From: JBDHWG01 sp046328525
GTDB lineage: Bacteria > Chloroflexota > Anaerolineae > Epilineales > JAHCIE01
NCBI GenBank assembly: GCA_046328525.1
Contig: JAXLWK010000004.1
Span: forward strand, 558,001 to 622,000
Direction: 5' to 3'
DNA: 64,000 nt
The notes below the pieces were generated by a model that was given only the letters and a program-made list of their open reading frames with translations, made no database searches and had not been told where the DNA came from. The position numbers and the translations under genes were made by a program. Of the stretch, positions 57,475 through 64,000 are shown piece after piece. The stretch's first letter is position 1; each line of letters opens with the position of its first letter.

Positions 57475-60273
57475 TTGGCCGATCCTCATAGCCTCCGTTC
57501 GCCGTATCGCCTGGACTCTTTGCCAGGCAACGGAATGGTGACAGGAACGGACACGGCTGTCCAACACGATGCTCTCCAATCGCTGCTCCTGACAAAGCTC
57601 CAGCGGCCGCCGCTGCCGCCCGACAACGTGGCCCGGCCGCGTATCGTCGCGCCGCTGCGCCGCGTCCTCGACTATCCCCTGACACTGGTTTCGGCGCCCG
57701 GCGGCTACGGGAAGTCAACGGCGGTCGCTCAAGCCCTGGCCGAGGTGGCTGCGCCGTCAGTCTGGCTCACGGTAGACGAATACGACAACGAGCTGGGAGC
57801 CTTCCTCGACTACCTGATTGCCGGCCTCCAGACCCAGTTTCCCGGCGGCTGCCCCCAAACGCAGCGTTTGCTGGAAGCCATCCAGATGCCCCCTGTCGAG
57901 GCGATTGCGGCGTGCTTCGCCAATGAGCTTCAGGCCGTCGCGCCCCCCTTCGTCCTCGTCCTGGACGACGTTCACCACCTGACCGACGCGGCGATCGGCC
58001 AGTTCTTCGCCTTGCTGCTGCGCGGCCTGCCCACGTCGCTCCATCTCGTCGTCATCACGCAGTCCGACCCGCCCTGGCCTGTGGCGCGGCTGGCGGAGCG
58101 CGGGCAGATGCTGGAGATTCGCGGCGACGACCTGCGGTTCCGGCTCGACGAAGCAATGGCATTCCTGGAGGCGGCGACCGGGGCGAGTCTGCCCGCGGAC
58201 ATGGTGGCGTTCCTCGTCCAGCACACGGAGGGTTGGGGCGTCGCCCTGCGGCTCGCCGCCCTCAACCTGACCCGCGAGCCGGGCCGCCCCGTCAGTGTGA
58301 GTGCGCTAAGACCGTCGGCGGACTCATTTGCGCCCCGCGCCCTCGTCGGCGGGGTGTTGGCGCGGCAATCGCCAGCGGTGAGGGATTTCTTGCTCCGTAC
58401 CTCCATTCTTGACCACATGAACCCAGAATTGTGCGCCGCGCTCCTCGCCCCCCCGCCGCCGACCGAGACGGCTGCCACGGCGATACACACCATTCGCGCG
58501 TGGCTCCGCCAGACAAACCTGTTCATCGTACCCCTGGACGAAACGGGCGAGTGGTATCGCTACCACCATTTGTTTCAGGACCTGTTGCGGCGCGAACTGG
58601 CGAGTCGGTGGGACGCCGAGAGCATTCGAGAGCTGCACCGCCGGGCGAGCGCGTGGCTCGATGCCCACGGCTTTCCCGACGAGGCGATGCGGCACGCCCT
58701 GGCGGCCGGGGACACCGACCGCGCGGCCGACATTATAGAGAAACAAGTTCACGCGCGCCTGAACCGCGAAGACTGGCGCGGTGTCGAGCATTCGCTGTCC
58801 CTGCTGCCCCCCGACCTGCGCGACCAGCGCCCCGGCCTTCTCCTGGCGCAGACCTGGGTGATGGGAATGCAGGAAAAGGGCGCGGCGGTCATGCTCCTGC
58901 TACAGGCCGCAGAGGCGGTGGTGGCGGATCCCACGGCGCGCGTGTCGGAGGCAGATCGCGTGGCGGCGCGGGGACAGATTGCCGCCATGCGCTCCTACTC
59001 CCTGTTCTGGCGCACGCAGACGATGGCCGACGTTCTCGCCCTGGCGCGCACGGCCCTGGCCGACCTGCCGCGCGACTATCAATATGCGCACAGTGTGGCT
59101 TACTATGTCGAGGGGCTTGGCATGCACATCGCCGGCTGCACGACGGATGCCATCGCGTCCCTGCAGCGCGTCGCCGAGTCGCCCAACGCGCCGGCTGCGG
59201 TCAAGGCGCGCTGCCGGCTCAGCCTCGCCACCATCTATCGCGCCGCCGGCCCCCTCCTGGCGCTGGAGCAGTCGGTCGCCCTCCACCTGAAGCTGGCGCT
59301 CGAGAACAACTTCGCCACGAGCGAGATGTGGGCGCATCACTTCCTCGGCAGCCTGCACTACGAGCGCAACGAGCTGGAGCAGGCCGCCGCGCAGTTCGAA
59401 ATTGTCGCCGAGCAGCACTACCTCGCCCACGCTGAGTGCGTGCGGGGGACCCTGATCGAGCTGGCGCTCACTTACCAGGCGCAAGGGCGAGCGCGAGAGG
59501 CGGACGCCGCCGCGCGCAAGCTGGTCCAGGTCAGTCTCGAATTCAGCGGGGACAGGCTGGCTGCCGCCCACTCGCTTGAAGTGCGCCTCGCCGTCGCCCG
59601 CCACGACACGGACGCGGCGCTGCGCGGGGCGGCGCAGTTGGACGGCATCCTCCCCAGTGGGCCGATGATTGTGACCGAGATCCCGGCGATCACCCGCGCC
59701 CAGGCGCTCCTGGTTGGGAGTGGGAATGAGCGGCAGCAGGCCCTGGCGCTGCTGGACACGTTGGAGGCCATGGCCGAAGCGACGCACGTCTGGCGACCCC
59801 TTGTCCGAATCCTGGCGCTGCAAGCCGTCGGCCTCGCCGCCGAGAAGCGCGACACCGAGGCGCTGGCGAAGCTGGAGCGCGCCGTGTCCCTGGCCGAGCC
59901 GATGGGCCTCATCCGCACCTTCGTGGACGTCGGCCCGTCCCTCGCGCCGCTCGTGCAGCGCCTGTTGGAGAGCGGCGTGGCCCAGGCGTATCTGCGGCAG
60001 GTGCTGGCGGGCTTCGCCGGCGAGATTCAGGCCGCCCCATCCGCGCGTCTCGTGAAAGACGGCGCGCTATCTGAGCCGCTGACCGACCGCGAAATGGAAA
60101 TCCTGCGGTTGTTGGGGCGGGGCCTGTCCAACAAAGAGATCGGCGCGCAGCTGGTCATCGCGCCGGAGACGGCCAAGCGGCACACCGGCAACATCTACGG
60201 CAAGCTCGGCGTTCACAGCCGCCGCGAGGCGGTGCTGCGCGCCCAAGCGCTCGGTCTGCTCCCCCCGCGATAA
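57475..60273 (+). CDS. MalT/LuxR-type ATP-dependent transcriptional regulator
   Basis: 932 residues from TTG 57475: GGAGG stands eight bases before it, while the earlier TTG at 57454 has no such site. The N-terminal ATPase has Walker A APGGYGKST near residue 74 and Walker B FVLVLDDVHHL. A long helical (TPR-like) middle, about 340-850, senses a ligand or partner. The C terminus (about 868-925) is a LuxR helix-turn-helix (LTDREMEILRLLGRGLSNKE, then ETAKRHTGNIYGKLGVHSRR). This is the signal-transduction NTPase (MalT/STAND) class: an ATP-driven switch that turns on a few target genes. The target is likely the gene group just downstream; that is inference. Confidence 0.93.
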   Translation: MADPHSLRSPYRLDSLPGNGMVTGTDTAVQHDALQSLLLTKLQRPPLPPDNVARPRIVAPLRRVLDYPLTLVSAPGGYGKSTAVAQALAEVAAPSVWLTVDEYDNELGAFLDYLIAGLQTQFPGGCPQTQRLLEAIQMPPVEAIAACFANELQAVAPPFVLVLDDVHHLTDAAIGQFFALLLRGLPTSLHLVVITQSDPPWPVARLAERGQMLEIRGDDLRFRLDEAMAFLEAATGASLPADMVAFLVQHTEGWGVALRLAALNLTREPGRPVSVSALRPSADSFAPRALVGGVLARQSPAVRDFLLRTSILDHMNPELCAALLAPPPPTETAATAIHTIRAWLRQTNLFIVPLDETGEWYRYHHLFQDLLRRELASRWDAESIRELHRRASAWLDAHGFPDEAMRHALAAGDTDRAADIIEKQVHARLNREDWRGVEHSLSLLPPDLRDQRPGLLLAQTWVMGMQEKGAAVMLLLQAAEAVVADPTARVSEADRVAARGQIAAMRSYSLFWRTQTMADVLALARTALADLPRDYQYAHSVAYYVEGLGMHIAGCTTDAIASLQRVAESPNAPAAVKARCRLSLATIYRAAGPLLALEQSVALHLKLALENNFATSEMWAHHFLGSLHYERNELEQAAAQFEIVAEQHYLAHAECVRGTLIELALTYQAQGRAREADAAARKLVQVSLEFSGDRLAAAHSLEVRLAVARHDTDAALRGAAQLDGILPSGPMIVTEIPAITRAQALLVGSGNERQQALALLDTLEAMAEATHVWRPLVRILALQAVGLAAEKRDTEALAKLERAVSLAEPMGLIRTFVDVGPSLAPLVQRLLESGVAQAYLRQVLAGFAGEIQAAPSARLVKDGALSEPLTDREMEILRLLGRGLSNKEIGAQLVIAPETAKRHTGNIYGKLGVHSRREAVLRAQALGLLPPR

Positions 60274-60285
60274 CTCAACCAGGCG

Positions 60286-60345
60286 CCAGATGTAGCCACC
60301 GGCCAGGCGAGTGCATGCACTCGCCTGGCCGGTGGCTACATCTGG
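60286..60345. repeat. 60-bp perfect palindrome
   Basis: Two 30-base arms joined without a loop (centre TGCATGCA). The left arm starts CCAGATGTAGCCACCGG; the right arm ends GGTGGCTACATCTGG. It starts 13 bases after the regulator stop. It may act as a terminator, though no T-run follows, or be a REP-like mobile element. Confidence 0.95.
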
Positions 60346-60382
60346 TAGCCGCGTATACCCTCTTTATGCACCGTCGTGGCGC

Positions 60383-60411
60383 ATGACACGCGTCGCAAAG
60401 CGCCCTACAAT
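60383..60411 (+). promoter_or_regulatory. Candidate promoter of the DUF1254 gene group
   Basis: ATGACA (60383-60388), 17-base spacer, TACAAT (60406-60411), about 75 bases before the first start. Confidence 0.6.
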
Positions 60412-60483
60412 GGAGGCAACGCCCTGTCCCCGGTCTACAATACGCTGCCGCCCCACAAGAGGAGCGCAGAGGGGAGATTCTGG

Positions 60484-60762
60484 ATGTCAAAGCATCGTGG
60501 CGACATATCAGTCACGACCCCCATCGTCTACAGCATTTGTGTGTCCGGGACCCCGGAGACTGACCTGTTCGATTACGTTCGCGGCATGACGATGACGGCT
60601 AATACAGAGGCGGGCGAGCCGCCGGTGACGATCCTGCGCGGGCAGTGCGCGGATCAATCCGCCCTCGTCGGCCTCTTGAGTACCCTGGCGAACTTCCACG
60701 TACCCATCATCTGCATGGAATGTCGAGGCGCGCCGGCCGCCGAAACAGACGAACAAACCTAA
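60484..60762 (+). CDS. Small hypothetical protein of 92 residues
   Basis: ATG 60484 with GGGGAG eight bases upstream; the longer ORF starts before the promoter and is not preferred. The sequence has a core of the type L-R-G-x2-x-D-Q-S-A-L-x-G-L-L-x2-L (ILRGQCADQSALVGLLSTLA, then FHVPIICMECRG) seen in small proteins of unknown function placed next to stress or oxidoreductase genes. It lies 12 bases before the DUF1254 gene, probably in one operon. Confidence 0.65.
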   Translation: MSKHRGDISVTTPIVYSICVSGTPETDLFDYVRGMTMTANTEAGEPPVTILRGQCADQSALVGLLSTLANFHVPIICMECRGAPAAETDEQT

Positions 60763-60774
60763 GGAGCTTACGAA

Positions 60775-62643
60775 ATGGCGGAAACTCAGACAACAACCGT
60801 TGAAAACCAGCAGCTTGTGGCCGGCGTGTTTGCAACCAAGGCGGCGTACAACGCGGCCGCCGGTCGGATCAAGGCGATGGGGCCGCAGCTCCAGGTGGTC
60901 AACGCCAGCAATATCCTGTTGCTGGAGAAGGACGAGGGCGGCAAGGTCCACGTGGACGTGCTCGACATCGGCTCTAGCTCCGGCGTGGACCTGGAAGCGA
61001 TGGCCGAGCGTGTCACGCGCAACCTTGACACACTGTCCGGCAACGCCGCGAGCAGCCCGACGGGCATGGGCGCGCGGGCGAGCCACCTCGGCCTGGCCCT
61101 CAACCCGGGCGCGGTGGCGATCGGCACGTTCGTGGACAAGCAGTTCGCGGGCAAGGTCGAGGACGGCATTCGGAAGATGGGCGCGCAGATTCTGACCGCC
61201 GCCGACCTTCAGCGCATTGGCGCCGGGCTGGGCGCGGCCCACGGCATGAACGACCTGGGCGCGGCGGCCACGATGACGGCCAAGCCGGCGGCGGCGCCGG
61301 CGCCGGCCGTCTTCGACTGGCACGCCGAGTATGCCTACTCCCTGGCGATCCAGGCGTTTATCTACGGCTTCCCGTATGTCTACAATGCGTACACGCGCTA
61401 CAAGTGGACCAACATCCCGCAGGACCCGAAGCACGTGCCGTACGCGCCGGTCAACAAGTTCTGGCACGCCCAGGAGCTGCTGGACGCGACGTACCGCGAC
61501 GGCGGCTGCCCGAACAACGACACGGCCTACTCCGTGGCGTGGATTGATGTCAGCCAGGAGCCGATCATCATCAGCGTGCCCGACATCCCGACTGAGCGCT
61601 ACTGGACGATGGAGATGTTCAACTTCACCTCGGACAACTTCGCGTATATCGGCAAGCGTTACGGCACGCGCGGCGGGCACTATCTCGTCGCTGGCCCCAA
61701 TTGGCAGGGCGAGATGCCGACGGGCGTCAGCCGCGTCTGGCCCGACTCCCCGACACCCTGGTTCTGCATCCTCGGCCGCACCGTGGTGAACGGCGTCGAG
61801 GACCTGCCGAACGTGCACGCCATCCAGGCGCAGTACAAGCTGACGCCGCTGAGCGCCTGGGGCCAGCCGGAGTCCGAAATCCCCGACCGCCGCGATGTCT
61901 ACAAGCCCGCGCTGTCCCTCGTCGGCTCCGACGACCCGCTCGGGCCGTGGAAGACGCTCAACGCCATGCTGGCCGAGAACCCGCCGTCGCCGCACCACGC
62001 CGTCCTGCTCCAGCAGTTCGCCCAGATCGGCGTTGGCCCCGGCCTCGACGTGGAGCAGCAGCCGCAGGTGGTCAAGGACGCGCTGATGCGCGCCGCCGGC
62101 AAGGGGATGCTGCTCTTGCGGCAGCAGTTCATGAGCGGCGAGTGGGCCATCGTGTGCAACGGCTGGCGCTACCCTGGCCCCAAGATGGGCCGCTTCGGCG
62201 ACGACTTCCTCAAGCGCGCCGCCGACCAGTCGCTTGTCGGCGTGACGGCCAACGACCCGCAAGAAGCCGTGTACCTGTTCACCACGGTGGACGATCACGG
62301 CGAGCCGCTGACGGGCACGCACAAGTACGAGCTGATCTTCCCGGCCGGCATGGAGCCGCCCGTGGATGCCTTCTGGTCCCTGACCGTCTACGGCGCCGAC
62401 TACAACCTCGTGCCGAACGAGATCAACCGCTACTCCATCGGCGACCGCACGCCGGGCGTCAAGAAGAATGCGGATGGCTCGACGACATTCTTCTTCCAGG
62501 CCGACTCGCCCGGCGCCGATAAGGAGTCGAATTGGCTACCCACGGGCAACGCGGCCTGGTTCCCCGTCTTGCGCCTGTACATGCCGCATCCCGAGATCGT
62601 CAACGCGACGTGGGAATGCCCACCGATGAAGCGCGTAGGTTAA
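60775..62643 (+). CDS. DUF1254/DUF1214 protein with an N-terminal DUF1269-like domain
   Basis: 622 residues. The first 170 residues (QQLVAGVFATKAAYNAAAGR; SNILLLEKDEGGKVHVDVLD) resemble DUF1269/general-stress-type modules, followed by an Ala/Pro linker (about 165-180). Then DUF1254 (AYSLAIQAFIYGFPYVYNAY, TAYSVAWIDVSQEPIIISVP, RYWTMEMFNFTSDNFAYIG) and DUF1214 (MEPPVDAFWSLTVYGADYNL, PNEINRYSIGDRTPGV). Such proteins are widespread; their reaction is unknown and no signal peptide is present. AAGGAG precedes the ATG. The domain fusion is the notable feature. Confidence 0.85.
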   Translation: MAETQTTTVENQQLVAGVFATKAAYNAAAGRIKAMGPQLQVVNASNILLLEKDEGGKVHVDVLDIGSSSGVDLEAMAERVTRNLDTLSGNAASSPTGMGARASHLGLALNPGAVAIGTFVDKQFAGKVEDGIRKMGAQILTAADLQRIGAGLGAAHGMNDLGAAATMTAKPAAAPAPAVFDWHAEYAYSLAIQAFIYGFPYVYNAYTRYKWTNIPQDPKHVPYAPVNKFWHAQELLDATYRDGGCPNNDTAYSVAWIDVSQEPIIISVPDIPTERYWTMEMFNFTSDNFAYIGKRYGTRGGHYLVAGPNWQGEMPTGVSRVWPDSPTPWFCILGRTVVNGVEDLPNVHAIQAQYKLTPLSAWGQPESEIPDRRDVYKPALSLVGSDDPLGPWKTLNAMLAENPPSPHHAVLLQQFAQIGVGPGLDVEQQPQVVKDALMRAAGKGMLLLRQQFMSGEWAIVCNGWRYPGPKMGRFGDDFLKRAADQSLVGVTANDPQEAVYLFTTVDDHGEPLTGTHKYELIFPAGMEPPVDAFWSLTVYGADYNLVPNEINRYSIGDRTPGVKKNADGSTTFFFQADSPGADKESNWLPTGNAAWFPVLRLYMPHPEIVNATWECPPMKRVG

Positions 62644-62677
62644 GCGCACGATAGCACCATTCTGAAGGAGACGCACG

Positions 62678-63154
62678 ATGACCGAGACTCAGACTATTCA
62701 GCAGTCCGTGACCGAAGCCAAAGAGATCGAGGCGCTGTTCGTCCAGACATCGCTGAGCATGTCGTACCACAACGGCAAGCTCACGCTGCACGACCTGGCC
62801 CCGACGACACTGTTCTTCTCCGACCGCCCCGACCGCGTCACCGGCCACACGGCGTCGGAGGAGTTCGTCGCTTCGTGGGACAAGGGCGAGGACAGCTTTG
62901 CCTCCAACCCACCCAACGCGGCATTCTCCATTTTCCACCCAGACGGCGTTAGCGACGTCGTCGTCGAGCTGACGGAGCCGAAGCTGAAGGGCAGCGACCT
63001 GACGTACACCGTGACCATCCTCGACGGCGAGATGCCGGCGAAGGGCGGGCCGAACTCGCTGTTCATTGACGTCATCGGCCGGCCGCTGTCGCCGGTGTCG
63101 GTCGCCGGCATGAACCGCCGCGACCGCCGCGAGGATCGGCGCATGCGGCGCTAG
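62678..63154 (+). CDS. Hypothetical protein with a YFSDRP-type motif
   Basis: 158 residues. The central part TLFFSDRPDRVTGHTASEEF, VASWDKGEDSFASNPPNAAF, SIFHPDGVSDVVVELTEPKL and SDLTYTVTILDGEMP recalls a conserved family found near stress or DUF1254-type genes in several phyla. The C terminus is strongly basic (RRDRREDRRMRR). No catalytic or signal motif. Located 35 bases after the DUF1254 gene, so co-transcription is likely. Confidence 0.75.
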   Translation: MTETQTIQQSVTEAKEIEALFVQTSLSMSYHNGKLTLHDLAPTTLFFSDRPDRVTGHTASEEFVASWDKGEDSFASNPPNAAFSIFHPDGVSDVVVELTEPKLKGSDLTYTVTILDGEMPAKGGPNSLFIDVIGRPLSPVSVAGMNRRDRREDRRMRR

Positions 63155-63246
63155 GCGTCGGCCAGCAGCGATGCCGTGCGGCCTGAAGTGGGCCGTCTCA
63201 AACAGGACAGTGTGGGCGATCAATCACCAGTCTAAGGAGGAAGGCT

Positions 63247-63594
63247 ATGTTCCGAAGACGACGGGAAGAGCGGGCTATGGCTGAGGCTGAGCAGCAGCAG
63301 GCGATGGCTGCGCAGCAGGCGGCCGCCGCGCAAGAGCAGGCCGCGCCCGAGCAAGCCGCACCGGCCGAAGCGCCGACGGCGGCTGCGCCCGCCGAGACGG
63401 CGCCAGCGCCGGAAGCGCCGACCGAGGCAGCCCCGGCGCCGGAAGCGCCGACGGCGGCCGCACCGGCCGAGGCTGCGCCGGCCGCGTCAAACCTGACGGC
63501 CCAGCTCACGGAGCTTGCACAACTGCATAACGCCGGGGTTCTCACGGATGAGGAATTCGCAGAGGCCAAGGCAAAGGTTCTCGCCGGCGGTTGA
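63247..63594 (+). CDS. SHOCT-domain protein with Ala/Pro/Glu repeats
   Basis: 115 residues with an excellent ribosome site (TAAGGAGGAAGGCT). The N terminus (MFRRRREERAMAEAEQQQ) is charged, the middle (about 27-75) is an Ala/Pro/Glu repeat with EAPTAAAPAE units, and the C terminus is a SHOCT module (TAQLTELAQLHNAGVLTDEE then FAEAKAKVLAGG). SHOCT domains bind other proteins or membranes. Probably an accessory protein of this gene group. Confidence 0.8.
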   Translation: MFRRRREERAMAEAEQQQAMAAQQAAAAQEQAAPEQAAPAEAPTAAAPAETAPAPEAPTEAAPAPEAPTAAAPAEAAPAASNLTAQLTELAQLHNAGVLTDEEFAEAKAKVLAGG

Positions 63595-63617
63595 GATGAC
63601 GGGGCGGCGGGACAGTT

Positions 63618-63640
63618 GGGGCGGGTTACGCACCCGCCCC
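63618..63640 (+). terminator. Hairpin after the SHOCT gene
   Basis: Perfect arms GGGGCGGGT/ACCCGCCCC with a 5-base loop (TACGC). No strong T-run, so it could also be a repeat. Confidence 0.55.
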
Positions 63641-63726
63641 TCGTGTTCCCGTCCCTCTAGCCAGCATTGCGACCCGACCGAACTGAATTAGCCAGCCGTA
63701 CACGCTTCACGAAAGGAGCTTGACCC

Positions 63727-64000
63727 ATGGCGTTCCGAAAAGCCCTCGCCATCCTGGCCGTGTTGGCCATCCTGCTCATCATCACGGGCGTCGCCATTGC
63801 CGACGGCCCCCAAGGCATCAACACCCCGAGCCAGCTCACGTTGCCCTACCTCGGGACGTACCCTGGACCGAACGCCGCGTTCACCGTCGTGCAGCAGGCC
63901 ACAACCCGCGGCACGTCCAGCCCGGCGATCTACGGCTCGGCCAACGCCAACGACGGGGGCTGGTTCACGAGCATTGCCGGTAACGGTGTCTTTGCCCAGG
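63727..64000 (+). CDS. Secreted repeat protein, 5' part (runs off the right edge)
   Basis: 91 codons are visible from ATG 63727 (AAAGGAG upstream). Signal peptide about 1-26 (ALAILAVLAILLIITGVAIA). The mature part begins LPYLGTYPGPNAAFTVVQQA and contains SPAIYGSANANDGGWFTSI, nearly the same as SPAIYGSADANDGGWFTSI in the protein at 16.1-17.3 kb, followed in both by NGVFAQ. It is therefore a paralogous surface protein that should also have GV-rich repeats and the conserved C-terminal block outside this window. Confidence 0.85.
   Translation, partial: MAFRKALAILAVLAILLIITGVAIADGPQGINTPSQLTLPYLGTYPGPNAAFTVVQQATTRGTSSPAIYGSANANDGGWFTSIAGNGVFAQ

Overview
The window looks like a piece of a GC-rich bacterial chromosome, most probably Chloroflexota. 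This is an inference from the gene mix (secreted repeat proteins, several paralogous surface proteins, a MalT-type regulator, a barnase/barstar pair, VanW and RIP protease genes), from the near-universal sigma70-type promoters (TTGACA-N17-TATAAT variants) and from many dispersed palindromic repeats. No rRNA, tRNA, CRISPR array, insertion sequence or prophage was recognised. A replication origin is likely at 2.2-2.8 kb beside dnaA.

Region by region. 0-2.1 kb: a secreted protein gene interrupted by an in-frame TGA and running off the left edge, then a phasin-like gene. 2.2-6.6 kb: candidate oriC with DnaA boxes, dnaA, and a divergent histidine kinase/response regulator pair. 6.7-12.6 kb: a branched-chain-amino-acid-type ABC transporter without its ATPases, then two tandem secreted Gmad2-like repeat proteins. 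12.7-14.5 kb: a lipoprotein barnase-family ribonuclease overlapping its barstar inhibitor, and a small DUF4160 pair. 14.6-26.4 kb: an HpaB-type flavin hydroxylase, a surface repeat protein, a large CLCA-like metalloprotease, a cupin, a 6-phosphogluconate-dehydrogenase homologue with altered catalytic motifs, a metallophosphoesterase and a subtilase with a terminal dockerin.

26.5-37.2 kb: glnA behind a LysE-family exporter whose 5' leader carries an intrinsic terminator; adk; a probable small RNA or attenuated leader; an APC permease; a PP2C phosphatase/Ser-Thr kinase pair; two small proteins, an MFS transporter, a truncated OsmC protein and an orphan response regulator. 37.2-48.4 kb: S1-domain protein, FtsK, an arylamine N-acetyltransferase with an in-frame repeat insertion, a SnoaL-like protein, VanW protein, RseP-type protease, and MoxR/DUF58. 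48.5-52.6 kb: two secreted proteins sharing a C-terminal module. 53-56.6 kb: a minus-strand group of an RraA-like protein, a radical SAM protein and a 2-hydroxyacid dehydrogenase, plus a 73-residue protein. 56.6-64 kb: methyltransferase, MalT/LuxR-type regulator, a 60-bp perfect palindrome, then a likely operon of small proteins around a DUF1254/DUF1214 protein, a SHOCT protein and a partial paralogue of the surface protein at 16-17 kb.

What stands out is regulation and genome texture more than one grand system: promoter-plus-terminator leaders upstream of lysE-glnA and the APC permease, palindromic repeat families that sit in intergenic gaps and in one case have entered a coding region in frame, and several enzymes with lost or unusual active-site residues.
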